DNA of 64,000 nucleotides from Heloderma charlesbogerti (GCA_026122225.1 JANEZZ010002068.1:186001-250000), one strand, 5' to 3'. Positions 20,901 through 31,713 are shown, counted from the first letter of the stretch. Notes: generated from the letters alone by a model not told the origin. Numbers and translations: made by a program.

Positions 20901-23900
20901 CACCTGAAGAGAAGGGGGAAGAGGTGTTCCTGGGCTGCAAATCTGGGCTAGATTCCCCCCTGGCCCGTGCTTCCCCCAGGGAGAGAATCAAAAGCTAGAG
21001 AGGTGGTGGCCGAATCCCAGATCAACACTCCTCAGTGTTCAGAACAGCCACTGAACCCTGGACTCGAATCAATCCTGGCTTCATCGCTGCCGGCTGGGTT
21101 GTGCCCAGCACCCAAAAGCCTCCTCGGATGTGAACTTCACACTGTCTTGTGGGCCGAGGGGGGAGGACTTTGAAAACAGCAACTCCCAGCATTTCCGGCC
21201 CTTGGCCATGCTGATGGGAGTTGAAGTTCACCACACCTGGAAAATGCCAGGTTGGGGAATGGTGCTCTAAAACGGTTTCAGTCCTGGCCCCCAACGGGAA
21301 CAGGGGACCCTTCCCTTTTGAAACTATCTGTCTGACGAGGGGGGCTCTTTCGGCTTGCCGGGACTTCAGTTCTTTCTCTCCCGGCCGGCAGTGTGCTCAG
21401 CGGTCTGACTGGCAATCGGCCAAATCCATCTACGAGTTCCACGCCACGGATATCGACGGCAATGACGTTTCGCTGGAGAAGTACAGGCAAGTGTGGGCTG
21501 TACGGGGCTGGTGTTCCAGTGTGTTTCTGCTTTGGGCATTGGGTCAGATCCCCCGTGGAGGCGTTTGATCGCAATATATCCATGCACCGGGATTGTGACC
21601 CTGCGTCTCGTGCCTCCATGCCTGTCATGTTGGGTTTAATAACTGATGGCCCATTGCGGGTTTGAGGGGGTCCCTTGGGCAAGTATTTATTTGAATTTTC
21701 CCCAGCCCGCAGCCCTTGAGATGTGTTAGACTACAACCCTCATCAGCCTCAGCAGGCAAGGAAATGGGCCCACCATCTCGTTTTTCCCCCGCAAGGTGGC
21801 ATGCTCAGGTCTTCTCCCCAACTCCATTTTATCCTCGACAATGACCCTGCGAGGTAGCTTAGATGGAAAGATGGTGACTGGCTTGAGGTCATCTGGCAAT
21901 TCACTGCCCAATGGGGATTTGAACCCGGGTTTCTCCTGCCCTCATCCAATGCTCTAATTGCTGCTCTTGATGGGCCCACCTCCTTGCTGCCATCGCCTAT
22001 TTCCTTGTCTCTTTCTCTGGGCCCAGTCAGCACCGTCCTCCAGAGGGAGGACGAGATGTGCAAAGCGTAAATCCCCCCCCCACACACACACCCTTAAAGG
22101 TTTGCTCAGAAAAGACAGGTGAAGGGGGTGAGGAGGAGGAGGGCAGGAAGATGCTCGAAGGCTTAGTGGTGGGCCCCTTACTCTGATACAGCACCATGTC
22201 CATTGCCCAACCATACCGAACCCTGACGCTGGCTCTGGTTATTAATAGCTGCCCCAGAAGTAGAGTAATAGGGCAGATTTCCATGGCAGAATCTGGGCAA
22301 AGGTGCCCCACGGGCATTCAATATGTTGGGTTCATTGTTGAGCTCATGTAGGGTGTGCCCCCTTTCATTTTTTGAAGTAATTTGACGTGTTTTCAAGGTG
22401 GCAGATGACAAGGCAGATATTGGCTCAGTCTGAGGCTTAGAAGGGCAGCAGGCCAGGCAGTGGCACCACCACTGGCACGTTTTGTGGCTGCTGGAGAGCC
22501 GGAATGCAGTGGAGTGCTGTTGGCCACCACAGGATGCTATATGGGAGGGGGGTGGCAGGATGCCTCTCTGGCCGGAAGCGAGTTTCCCATGTGGCTGGAG
22601 GAAGCTCTTTGGAATGGCCATTAAACCAGCCGTTGCTTCAGTTAAGATGGCAGTGTCTCTAATTAATGGCTATTAATTAAATTAATACTCCAATTAATGG
22701 CTAAACTCCATGGCAAGAGAGTTGATTCCCAGCACAATCCTGTGTGCGAGATACTCGAAGCACGTCCTGCCATGTTCAGCAGGGCTTTCTCCCAAGTAAA
22801 GGTGCAGGATCGCAGCTGGCCGGCCTTGGCCCTCTCACCTATGACCGACTCCCTCGTTTCTCGCTTCGTTCCAGGGGCTACGTCTGCATCATCACCAATG
22901 TTGCGTCAAAATGAGGCAAGACAGGCGTGAACTACACTCAGTTTGTCGACCTCTATGGTAGATATGCTGAGAAAGGTTTACGCATCCTTGCTTTCCCCTG
23001 CAACCAGTTTGGCAAGCAGGTAGGACTGGATGGGGGATGGATCGAGCCCTTCTGGGATGAGGAAGTGTTGGTATGGGGGAGGCAGAAGTCATTTTTCTTC
23101 CCTTCTATTGGTTGGGCAACCTTTTTCTGTCGAGGGGCAAATTCCTTTGTGGGTAATCTACTGAGGCTGCATGCCAACGATGAGAAGAGCCAGAGCCAAA
23201 GGTGGGTGGCCTACCTTCTTTTCTTTCTCTCCCCTCTCTGCCACCATCTTGTCTCTCTGCCACCTCCTTCCCCCCCTCTCTCTGCTATCCCCTTTTTCTC
23301 TCACTCTGAGCCACTCCCTTTTCTTTCTCTTGCTCTTTGTGCCACCCTGTTCTCTCTCCCTCCACCAGCCCCTTTTTCTCTCTCTTCCCTGCTCCCTTCC
23401 CATGTAGCAAGCTGCTAAGGAAGGGACCGATTGCTCTTGCCAGAGATCTCAACTGCTCGCAGGCTGTGGGCTTTTGAAACTGGGCCGAGAGCCACAGGTT
23501 ACCCAACCCTGTTCCAATGCAACAAGCTTTTCCTTGACAGGAGCCTGGCACTAACGAGGAGATCAAAGCATTTGCTGCTGGTTACGGTGTAAAGTTCGAC
23601 ATGTTTAGCAAGATCGAAGTCAACGGAGACGGCGCCCACCCTCTCTGGAAGTGGATGAAGAGCCAGCCCAAAGGCAAAGGGACGATGGGAAAGTGAGTGC
23701 TCGCCCCTTCAAGGACAACTTAATGGCCTTTTCCCCCCACCTTCCTACTTGGGAGTGGGCATGGAAGAAACAAATAGCTCCTTCTCTCCCCTCCTCTCTG
23801 CTGTTTCATCTCGAGTTCCATGAACTTGGAGAATTTGGCCATTGTGTTTCTTGCAAAATCCCACCCCCGCTTTGAGACAGGCAAGTTCCTAGTCCTCATG

Positions 23901-26900
23901 CGGGCAGACTGAGGGTGTGTTTTAAAGCAAGGCTGGCGAACCGGTGGCCCTCCAGAGTTTGTTGGACTCCCACCTCACATCAACCCCAGCCAGCAGTCAG
24001 GGATGATGGGAGTTGTAGTTCAACAACCTTTAGTGGGCCAACAGTCCTCCATTCCTGGTTTAAAGGTTGTGCAAAAACCTCTTGCTGTTTTTTCTCAGAA
24101 CCGTTTAAAACTGGGTACCCTCTCTGGAGGAAGAGGCTAAAAAAACCTGTGTCAAAGGTTGCTAACCTTTCTATCTGTGGCAGTTCTGTAAGACCAGGGT
24201 GGCACAGGGGAAGTGGATGCTAGAACTCCCCATTGGGATCCAGTCTGTAGGCTCAGGGGTGGAGTTCAGTGGCAAGGTTATTTTAAGGCACAAACCTATG
24301 TGTGTTTAGCCAGAGAAAACTCCTGCAACTCCCAGCATTCCCCAGCCAGCAATGTAGGCTGGGGAATGCTGGGAGTTGTAGGACTTTTTCTGCCCAAACA
24401 TGCCTAGGATTCCACCCTTAACTTTTTTTCCGCTTCCCTCTTCATCCTTTCTTCCTCACGTGTCATGTCCTTTTGGATTGTACACTTGCAGGCAGGAACA
24501 GTCATGCATAGGATCACACCCTTACTGTTCTTTTAAACTGCCCAATCACTGAATTTCTCTGGGCTGTGTACAGTATTTTAGCAACATAAAATACAAACAC
24601 TAAAAACAAAATAGAAACAGCGCAGAATGAAAATGACATTGCAACCAGCAGCAAAGGATATTGATCTCAGTTAGCAGCCTGGTTCACGTACAAACCCTTG
24701 ACACGTGGCTTTACTCTAGTTAGGGGCGGGCCACTGCTGGGGAGTCCCAACTTCCCCCACCCGGAGCCAGATATCCAGCAGTGAGGATGATGGGAGTTGT
24801 AGTCCAAAACATCTGGAGGGCTGGAAGTGGCCCAATGTCTAGTTGATGGCTGTGTCTGTCTGGATCCATTGATCTTTGAGTTAAACAGTTTTCTCTTTCT
24901 TTCTTTTTCCCTCCCTAGTGCAATAAAGTGGAACTTTAGCAAGGTGAGTCTTTGGCATTTTAGCCTTGACTGTTGGATGGACCTCTTCTTCCTTGGTCAG
25001 TAGCTTCTGAAATGGCCACTGGGCTGCCTCCCTTCTCTGGCAAGAGGTGGTCCTGGCTCAGCTCTAGGGGTTCATGGGGACTTCAGAGCGAAACGGGCAG
25101 CACAGTGCAAGGTAATGACCCCCTCCTGCCATGGCACCTGGTATACTGCCTCTGAATGTGGAGGTTCCATTGTGCCATCACTGCTGATAGCCTTTGATGG
25201 AACTCTCCTCCCAGAAATCTCTTGAATGCTCTTTAAAGTCCTCTGGGATAGTTAATTACCATTACCCAACTCATAGCAGCAAATCCCATAAACTAGCCTC
25301 TCCACAACCCCCCAGGTTGGGCTACAACGCTTCTTGAATTGCTTTTTTTTTATTGCAATCTGAAGCTTTGTATGCCTCTATTCTGGGATTACTATAAAAC
25401 GAGTTTCTGTTCAGAGGTAGAACTTAAACACTGCAATTAAATGTGTATTGACGTTTTCACCTTCTCTGGGCTTTCCACATGTATTTTCATGTTCTGAATC
25501 TGCTGTTCCCTGGGTTGGACTACAGTTCCACTGTCCTTTGGCCTGGGGGCTGGGGATGGTAGGAGTTGTAGTAGGCACACATGGAAGGGGGCGGACAGGA
25601 AGGCTGCCTATAAGAGGCTGTTTCTGCAAAAAGCACATCTTGTCTGTCTGTCTTGAAACTGCTGCCCTGTCAGTTTCCTTGGCCGAATTCTAGCCTTGCG
25701 GGAGAGACTCTATCCTGCTGTCTTGACTATTCAGCTTCCTGCCCACCCACCCCCAAGTGAAAGAATCCCAAGCCTTTTCTAATAGAGGAGGATGTTTCAA
25801 CCATATGATGGCTTGGTGGTCCCCTTTTTTCTGCACCATTTCTGGGCATGTCCTTTCTTTTTCTGCACCATTTCCGGGCATCCCTGGAATCCACAAACGT
25901 ATTTCTACAGCCTTGTTGAAAATGGCTGTGCAAGGTTTCTTTCTAGCATGTTGACAGACCTGTTCTAGAGTAGACGCAGAACGTATATCCTGAAAGATGC
26001 GCTGGTGTGATCCCCATGTCAAATGGCACTGGTCTCTTGGAGAAGACACAAATACTTCTGCGGCTCACCAGCCCTCCTCTCTCTTCTCCTTTCAGTTCCT
26101 CATCAACAAAGAGGGCCAGGTGGTGAAGAGGTACAGTCCAATGGATGACCCGTTTGTAAGTTGTAGCCCATGTTTCTTTGGCCTCGAGTTGGGAGATCCT
26201 ATAAAAAGTGTGCTTGAGCTGGGGGTGGGATGTATTCCCTGCTTTGCCGTGCTTCGAGGGTGCCCTGCTTCGCTGCTAGTGTATTGCTTTTGGACTTTAT
26301 CTTGGGCACAGATGTCCAGAATCTTGTGTAAATTTGTGTTGAGCAGGCAAATTTAAGTTGGGCAGTTGCTGTTCTTAATCTTGGGTTTGTTTTGACTGAG
26401 ATGGGATCCAGGATCGGCTTTCTGCAAGAGGAAGGGCTCTGATCACGGAAGGTCCCTTGGCTTATTTTTGGGGATACCCCCTTCCCAGATCACCCCATTA
26501 AGCAGGGTCTCCAGACTGTGTAGCGTTGGGGGGGACTGCTTTGGAAAAGGGGGGTGAGGAAGTCCATTTCCTTCAGCACAGTTGATCCAGCGTAAATCAG
26601 GATCCAACCCCATATGTCCATTCCTGGCTTTATGATGTTGTATATGGTGGGGGCCCATAAACTCCCTTGAGTGCTTGAAGCTGCTGCATTCCCAGTCAGA
26701 GTTTGCTTGTCTAACCCAGGCTTCTCTGCCCTGATGGGCAGCGATTTTCCGGGGTCTCCAGCAGGGACAGAGCTTCCCCAGGAAGGAGCTGCTCCTTCCT
26801 TAACTGGAGAATCTGGGGCTTGAACCCAGCCCCTTCGCTCCGTGGATTCTCTACCTGCTAATTAGAGGAGGCATCCCATCAATCTCCACACCCCTAATCA

Positions 26901-27455
26901 GACAAAGCATCCCGTGAATCTCCACGCCCCATCTGAAAGTTTCTTGCCCTCAGATGACTCCCCTCCATCTCGCTCCCCAGCACCTGGAACACCCCTCCCC
27001 ACTTTTCTTGCTCCTGCCTCTCTTCAACCCTCTCTGCAAAGGCCTTTTGACCCACAGCACCCCACTCAAACGAAAGCCTGAACAGCTGTTCTCTGTTGTT
27101 GAACGTGCCTATTTGCTCCTTGAAGCAGGGCTCTTTTCCTTCAGCTACTCTACCTTAGCGGAGGGGGCTATTGCTCAGGGGTAGAGCCCATCTTTTGCAG
27201 GGTGGAAGTCTCCAGTTCAGCCCCAGCTCAAAGGGCTGGTGGGGCAGCCCCCTGCCGAGCTGTTGGTTCGGACCCCAGTGCCTCCGCTCCCAAAAGGACC
27301 AGGGAGCAGGCGAAGGGGAGAGACCATTTTGCAACGGCATCAACAGAGCTGGATGTCGGTGTGAGACGGTGAAGCCACCCGGCCACCTTACCATTCCTGG
27401 TTCCCCCCCCTCCCCTCTGCAGGTCGTCGAGAAGGACTTGCCCACTTACCTGTAG
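14842..27455 (+). CDS. GPX4: Phospholipid hydroperoxide glutathione peroxidase (selenoprotein), complete
   Basis: Monomeric selenoenzyme that reduces phospholipid hydroperoxides to alcohols using glutathione and so protects membranes from lipid peroxidation (ferroptosis). Coding exons are 14842-14916, 21392-21486, 22875-23019, 23541-23692, 24919-24943, 26096-26155 and 27423-27455. They join in phase to 194 codons, close to the 197 of the human long form. The catalytic tetrad is present: Sec70 (TGA), Gln105 at the end of FPCNQFGKQ, and Trp160-Asn161 in IKWNFSK. Residues 1-24 form an arginine/alanine-rich mitochondrial presequence. Met25, the last codon of exon 1, is the cytosolic start. The subunit-interface loop of tetrameric GPX enzymes is absent, as expected for GPX4. 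Intron 2 has a GC donor. A SECIS hairpin and an AATAAA signal follow the stop. Confidence 0.97.
14930..15015. repeat. 23-bp minisatellite at the start of GPX4 intron 1
   Basis: The unit is GGGCAGGCCTCAGGCAAGGC plus CTC. Copies begin at 14930, 14953, 14976 and 14999 (the last partial), with perfect 23-bp spacing. It starts 13 bases after the GT donor. The units are nearly identical, so the array is young or homogenised. Confidence 0.9.
15370..15625. repeat. Two tandem foldback elements, family 1 type
   Basis: First palindrome: GGGCGCCCTCCGGCTGTTC at 15364-15382 pairs with GAACAGCCGGAGGGCGCC near 15445-15463. A second, half-preserved family 1 copy (CAACTCCCATCAGCCACAGC) follows at about 15528-15625 and ends CACCAGGCTGGGGAAGGCTG. 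It lies in GPX4 intron 1, inside the CpG-rich zone. Confidence 0.6.
18935..19170 (+). repeat. L2-type LINE tail
   Basis: Plus-strand L2 3' end: ATCTTTCAAACACCTCCTGA, CACATGTTCATCCAGGCTTT, then ATGTGAACCGCTTTGGGATG and the TATAAATATCA end with ATAAATA tail. Confidence 0.65.
19554..19780 (+). repeat. tRNA-derived SINE (type A), complete
   Basis: Starts GAGAGCCAGTGTGGTGTAGC (A box) and has the B-box-like GGTTTGAGTCCC. It continues GCCTAACCTACCTCTCAGGG and TTGTTGTGAGCATAAAATGG and ends AAGTGGGATATAAATGTAA. It is the best-preserved copy of this family in the window. Confidence 0.8.
20331..20440. repeat. Foldback element, family 1, well preserved
   Basis: CTGGTGCCCTCCAGATGTTT and TGGACTCCAATGCCCATCAA are on the left. 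GGGATTGTGGGAGTCATAGT and CCAAAACATTGGGATGGCAC are on the right. Confidence 0.75.
21392..21486 (+). CDS. GPX4: GPX4 exon 2, followed by GC donor
   Basis: The acceptor is CCGGCAG. It encodes [16 protein letters not shown] and [15 protein letters not shown] plus two bases of an arginine codon. The donor reads AG|GCAAGT, a GC-type 5' splice site. The next in-line GT (21491) would shift the frame, so the GC site is required. Confidence 0.95.
21826..21965 (-). repeat. SINE type A fragment
   Basis: Minus-strand copy lacking the tRNA head: TTTTATCCTCGACAATGACC, GCGAGGTAGC, GATTTGAACCCGGGTTT and CCAATGCTCTAATTGC are recognisable. It lies in GPX4 intron 2. Confidence 0.6.
22875..23019 (+). CDS. GPX4: GPX4 exon 3 with selenocysteine
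   Basis: The acceptor is TTCCAG and the donor is CAG|GTAGGA. It encodes [23 protein letters not shown] and ends [14 protein letters not shown]. The in-frame TGA at 22912-22914 is flanked by the fully conserved GPX4 active-site loop. Confidence 0.97.
22912..22914 (+). other. GPX4: Selenocysteine codon (TGA) of GPX4
   Basis: TGA within NVASK-U-GKT, residue 70. It is recoded in eukaryotes by SECISBP2, EEFSEC and tRNA-Sec reading the SECIS element at 27515-27595. An automatic annotation would call a premature stop or a pseudogene here. Confidence 0.95.
23541..23692 (+). CDS. GPX4: GPX4 exon 4
   Basis: The acceptor is TTGACAG and the donor is GGAAA|GTGAGT. It encodes [38 protein letters not shown] and [12 protein letters not shown], and ends in a split asparagine codon. 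Confidence 0.96.
23930..24046. repeat. Foldback element, family 1
   Basis: CGGTGGCCCTCCAGAGTTTG and TTGGACTCCCACC are on the left. GGGATGATGGGAGTTGTAGT and TCAACAACC are on the right. It lies in GPX4 intron 4. Confidence 0.7.
24285..24418. repeat. Foldback element, family 2
   Basis: GGCACAAACCTATGTGTGTT and AACTCCTGCAACTCCCAGCA are on the left. TGCTGGGAGTTGTAGGACTT and AACATGCCTAGGATTCCACC are on the right. The centre is the perfect pair CATTCCCCAGCC / GGCTGGGGAATG. Confidence 0.75.
24919..24943 (+). CDS. GPX4: GPX4 exon 5 (25-bp micro-exon)
   Basis: The acceptor is CTCCCTAG and the donor is AAG|GTGAGT. It completes the asparagine and adds AIKWNFSK, which holds the catalytic Trp and Asn. 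Its position and 25-bp length are as in other vertebrate GPX4 genes. Confidence 0.95.
26096..26155 (+). CDS. GPX4: GPX4 exon 6
   Basis: The acceptor is CCTTTCAG and the donor is TTT|GTAAGT. It encodes [20 protein letters not shown] (20 codons, phase 0 at both ends). Confidence 0.96.
27164..27335 (+). repeat. tRNA-derived SINE (type B)
   Basis: The head GGGGCTATTGCTCAGGGGTA with the B-box-like GTCTCCAGTTCAGCCCC marks a tRNA-derived SINE different from type A. It lies directly before the last GPX4 exon. Related minus-strand remnants occur at 7780-7835, 27741-27802, 28205-28280, 34345-34535 and 37235-37295. Confidence 0.55.
27423..27455 (+). CDS. GPX4: GPX4 exon 7 with stop
   Basis: The acceptor is CTCTGCAG. 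It encodes [10 protein letters not shown] followed by TAG at 27453-27455. Confidence 0.96.
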   Translation, partial: VVEKDLPTYL

Positions 27456-27514
27456 TCCTGACTCGCCCTGACACTGGATCCGCCTCTGCCCTGATTCTGC
27501 TCCGCTCTTTTCTT

Positions 27515-27595
27515 GCGACGTCGTGCCCCGATGACGGACGGCCTTCAAACCAACCCCATTTGGTGAGGCCGGCCTGAAGAGATTTGGCACGAGCT
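27515..27595 (+). promoter_or_regulatory. GPX4: SECIS element in GPX4 3' UTR
   Basis: Hairpin needed for selenocysteine insertion. The lower helix is TCGTGCC (from 27521) with GGCACGA (27586-27592). The non-Watson-Crick quartet is ATGA at 27531-27534 facing TGA at 27575-27577. The upper helix is GGACGGCCTT with AGGCCGGCC. The conserved AAA is at 27547-27549, and a further small helix CCAA/TTGG closes the top. That extra helix suggests a form 2 SECIS. It lies about 75 bases after the stop codon. Confidence 0.85.
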
Positions 27596-27660
27596 CGCAG
27601 GGATGGCGAGGCCCCTCGGGCAGGCGGTACTGGGGCTGAAGCTCCTGTCAGCTTTGTAGC

Positions 27661-27666
27661 AATAAA
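27661..27666 (+). terminator. GPX4: GPX4 polyadenylation signal
   Basis: AATAAA 206 bases after the stop codon, followed at 27672 by a T-rich stretch. The resulting 3' UTR of roughly 220-230 bases is short, as in other GPX4 mRNAs. Confidence 0.85.
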
Positions 27667-27820
27667 GATTGGTTTTTTTCTCCTCTAAAGCGACTTGGCC
27701 TTTTTGTGTCTGAAATTTGACGTCTCTCCCTGATCCTTCTAACGACATGCTGGGGATCGAACTTGGGACCCTTTGCATTCAATACATCTGCTCTACCACC
27801 TAGCTATTTTTTCTTGTTCT

Positions 27821-28045
27821 TACATTTATATCCCACCCATTTCCCTCTTGCGAGGAACCCAAGGTGGTGTACATAGCCCTCCTCTCCGTTTTGTCCCCAC
27901 GATAACCCTGTGAGGTAGGTTAAGCTGAGAAATCAGGGACTGGCCCAAAGTCACCCAGCGAGCTCCATGGCTGAGTGGGGACTCGAGCCTGGCTGTCCCG
28001 AGTCCCGGTCCAATGCTCTAACCACTGCACCACAGCTGGATCACA
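27821..28045 (-). repeat. tRNA-derived SINE (type A)
   Basis: Minus-strand copy downstream of GPX4: TTTATATCCCACCCATTTCC, AACCCTGTGAGGTAGGTTAA, GTCACCCAGCGAGC and CCAATGCTCTAACCACTGCA are recognisable. Confidence 0.75.
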
Positions 28046-28408
28046 CTAGACCCTTCCCTAAAGATGAAGCAAGGCTCCAGTCCTCATGGTTCGAAAGAAA
28101 TGGCTGGTTTGAGATAGGAATGTATGAAGTCAGGCTCTAGATCCAGTGAGATTGTCTCGTCCAACAGGCAGCACTTCTCCAGTACAAAGAGGTTTTATCC
28201 CTCACCTGCTCCCCTTTCTGTGGGAATTGAACCTGAGACCCACGCTCAAAGCAGGGGCTCTGCCATTGAGCTGTAGGTGTCTCCAACCAATTGGTGACCC
28301 CATAAATCTTAAGGAGGCCCAGTGAGAACCAGGCCCCATCCTCCTAGCCCTGAACCCCTATAACTTCATCAGATGGTTCTATATCTTGGTCCCTTGCTAG
28401 TGTCAGGA

Positions 28409-29159
28409 CTAGAGTAAAATTTCTAGAAATTTTGAGGCCATGGGGAGAAACATTTTCCCCCAGAAAAATTGGGAATTTTGGAAAAATTAAAACATGAGCA
28501 ATCATTTTTTATCGCACTCCTTGTTGCTTTAAGACTGCCTTCCCCAACCTGGTGTCCTCCATATATTGTGGATATCACCTCCCATCAGCCTCAGGCAGCA
28601 TGGTCATGAATGCTGGGCACTGTAGTCTAAAACATCAGAGGGTGCCAGGTTGGGGAGGGATGCTTTAGTAAGATAAAGCCTTTCTGTTCCTAAAGTTATT
28701 CTATGTATTAGTGTGCTCATAAAATTATATTTTAAAAGTTTTAAAAGTAAACTCAGTAAATTTGTAAGAGGATGAATAACATTTTCCCCCATGGCTTCAT
28801 TATTTGCAGATGTTTTATATCTCTTAATCTTTCTATAAAAGTGTTATTATAGTTTTTAGAAATCATGGGGGGGATAGTAAAGGCTGGGGAACAATATATA
28901 AATTGTTGTTCAATCGTTAAGTCGTGTCTGACTCTTCGTGACCCCATGGACCATAGCACGCCAGGCCTTCCCGTCCTCCGCTCGCTCCTGGGGTGTGCTC
29001 AAGTTCATATATAAATATATATGTACTTTGTCTTAAATTCTAAAAAAATATTTCACAATCCAAAGCTGTAAAAATTTTCAGAAAACAAAAATGGTCATTG
29101 GGGGAAAAGCCTGTTTTTCCCCAATTTTCAAGTCTTTTTCTAGGCTTTCGTATCTCTAG
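28409..29159. repeat. Dispersed repeat, copy A, with nested foldback and BovB tail
   Basis: Ends in CTAGAG and CTCTAG. It shares with copy B (37452-38386) the blocks GAAATTTTGAGGCCATGG, TTGTTGCTTTAAGAC, CCTTTCTGTTCCTAAAGTTA, GCTCATAAAATTAT, TAGAAATCAT, CTTTGTCTTAAATTCTAAAA and ATTTCACAATCCAAAGCTGT. A family 1 foldback element occupies 28541-28660 right after TTTAAGAC. A minus-strand BovB tail has inserted at about 28903-29004. Confidence 0.7.
28903..29004 (-). repeat. BovB 3' tail fragment inside copy A repeat
   Basis: TGTTGTTCAATCGTTAAGTC, GTGTCTGACTCTTCGTGACC and CCATGGACCATAGCACGCC form the complement of the BovB 3' end at 48899-48955. It interrupts sequence that is continuous in copy B at about 38215. 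Confidence 0.75.
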
Positions 29160-29302
29160 TCAGGTATAGGCTGTAAGGCCAGCTGTTTGAACAGCCAGTT
29201 GCCCTGGGTTGCCAGCTGTTTGTTTGAACGGCCAGTTGCCCTGGGTTGCCAGCTGGTGGAACTGGGACAGCTGAATGTTTTTGCCTTCATTTTTAATGCA
29301 GT

Positions 29303-29435
29303 CTTCCCCAGTTTGGTGCCCTCCAGATGCTTTGGACTACAATGCCCAGCATTCCTGACCAGTTGTCATGTTAGCTGGGGCTGATGGGAACTGAAGTCGA
29401 CAACATCTGCAGGGCACTGGATTCAGGAAGGCTGA
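29303..29435. repeat. Foldback element, family 1, well preserved
   Basis: TCCCCAGTTTGGTGCCCTCC, AGATGCTTTGGACTACAATG on the left; GCTGATGGGAACTGAAGTCG and ATCTGCAGGGCACTGGATTC on the right. Confidence 0.7.
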
Positions 29436-31713
29436 TTCGATGGGGTAGGGGCCTTGGCTATAATTTGATCTGAAGGTTAAAAGTAAAACTTCACGGACGA
29501 CATAGTACAATGTCTCTGGAGTGGGAGGCAAAAGTACAAAACAGGTCTATATCTGCCAAGCATGTGCGAGGGACAAGAGGTGTTACGTCAATAGAATCTT
29601 AAAGTTTGAAGGCCCCCTTGAGGTCATCTAGTCCAGCCCCTGCTCAACACAAGTTCTGCGATGCAGGATGCAGCAACAGCATCCCTGACGGATCATGTAT
29701 GTGTGGTGTATCTTGAGGGAAAAGCGGAGACTGAGACCTGCACGCAAAGCAGGGACTTCACCATTAAGCTGTGGGTGTCCCCAACCAGTTGGTGTCCCCA
29801 TAAATCTTAAGGAGGCCTGTGCCCCTCCAGATGTTGGAGCTGAGTGTCCAACATCTGGACAGTCCTGTATCCACTGTCGGTATTGCCTGCTTATGTTGGG
29901 CCAACTTCGTGGCCTCTGCCTTCAGGATAGAGGCAGCAGCTGAAGTCCTGGGCTTGGCATAGGGAGCACAACAGCGTAACCCTTCTCCCACCCCCAGCAG
30001 CACAAGCCTTAAGTTCCTCATTTTGGGCCTTGGCCAGGACATTTGCCTTTCATGTACTCTGAGCTCATGGGGTTGTGGGCAGAGGTTGCAAAACAAAACA
30101 ACCCTGATTTCCTTGGCAGGCAGACAGGGATGAAACTACAGCTAGCAATTATCTGGATGTTGTCACTTAATTGCTGGCCTTATCAACAACCCGAGCTGAT
30201 TATCTTTTGTTTTTCCTGTACCTCCGAGCCTCTTTCTCAGCACCTTGACAACACCCCCTGCTAGATTAGACTTCAGGGCTATCTCAGCGGCAGACAACAC
30301 AGTGCCCCTGGCCACCAACGTGCCCCACCCTGGACCCCTTTCTTACAAAGAATTCACATTTTCTTACCAGCAGTTGGGCGTTCTGGGAAACAGGCTTCTA
30401 ATGGTGCTGAAAATTGGGGCTTCAAAGATGCTGTTTAGCATGGTGGGGCGCTGACCTCTGCCTTGTCTGCAGGTCTTGGGGGCAGGTTGCTTGTCCTTTG
30501 CCACACTGCCTGGGGCAGTCATTTCGTGGTGGCACCCAGGACAGTTTCCCCAAGTGCCAAACATATCTAAGGACCCAAAAGGGTCACCTATGCATGATCT
30601 GTCTAATCCAAGACAGTTTTAGAAAGAATTTTCTAAAATTCTTTAAAAAATTGTCTAATGATCTAATCTTTCCTCCTCCTCCCAGCTGCCAAGCAGATGC
30701 CTTGGCGAACCCTGCAAACAGCACTTGAAAGTAACTGCCCATCCCCTGAGTAGCTGTTACTCAATGGTAGACCTCTCCTGAACCTAGAGGTCCTATATGG
30801 ACATCATGACTAGCCGCTAGGGATGTTGTCCTCTCCCATCTTTTGGTTCAATCACCTTTTTGGACCAGTCTGGGGGCAGGGAGTTCCATAAGTTATGTGC
30901 TTACATGGCGGACTTTCTATTTGACCTTGCACATCGGACTCTGGATGATCCCAATTTACAAACATATTTTGAGAGGGGGAGAAAAATGCCTCTCTCCTCC
31001 CATCTAGTGCCAGGACAGAGGTTTAGCCACAGGCCTTTTCATCTTGGGACACCCCCCCCCCCAATCACTGAGCTTCACAGTTTTTTCTACAGCTTTGCTC
31101 CATTGTCAGTTTTGCATGGTTTTAGTGTACCGTTCAAACTCTTTATTGTGGGGTGGGGGACATGTGGGCTTCAAGTCCCATCAGGCCTAGCCAGCACTGG
31201 GGAATGATGGGAGCTGTAGTCCCACATGCTGGGCCTCCTGTCCCCCATTCCTGCTTTTGACAGCTTGCCGCAAAAAAGGCGGCTTTGAGAGCATGTAAGT
31301 CAAAACGTTAGCAGCAGGGCAATGGGCCTACTTCTCAAAAAATCCTTTTCCCCCCGGCCTCCTTCCTCACAGAAGGGGCTTAAAAGGCGTGGTAAGGGAG
31401 GGGGGATTAGAGTTTCAGCAACAGACACTGTTGGTCTTCGGCATTATCTCATCTGCATTTGTATCTGTCCAAGGAATCATTTGAATTGCAAAAGAGAAAC
31501 TCCCCATGTCACAAGACAAACACAGACACCCCTGCAACCTAGGAGGGCTATTTCACTTGTTTCCAAAGGAGGACAGGTTGGCTTTTAGCATCTTGCCTCT
31601 GCCCACATCCACTGGGCTGAAGCCGCCCTCCCAAAGGGCCAGATGAATCATGCACATCTTGTGCAACTCACGTCCAGGCTTGACACCCATTCTGGAAGGC
31701 AAATGCTATTTTG

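Larger units (their letters stand above)
15700..21380. other. GPX4 intron 1, no exon seen
   Basis: GPX4 intron 1 is 6.5 kb, much larger than in mammals. It holds foldback elements (17972-18060, 20331-20440, 21173-21265), an L2 tail (18935-19165), a complete type A SINE (19554-19776) and a short poly-C run at 19798. I found no arginine-rich alternative first exon like the one mammals use for the sperm nuclear GPX4 form. Confidence 0.65.

Noticed and set aside
14920..21380. An alternative arginine-rich first exon in GPX4 intron 1, like the mammalian sperm nuclear form.
   Set aside because: No frame with the expected arginine-rich composition joins in phase to exon 2.
22875..22930. In-frame TGA in GPX4 as a sign of a pseudogene.
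   Set aside because: The TGA is at the conserved selenocysteine position, all other exons are intact, and a SECIS is present in the 3' UTR.
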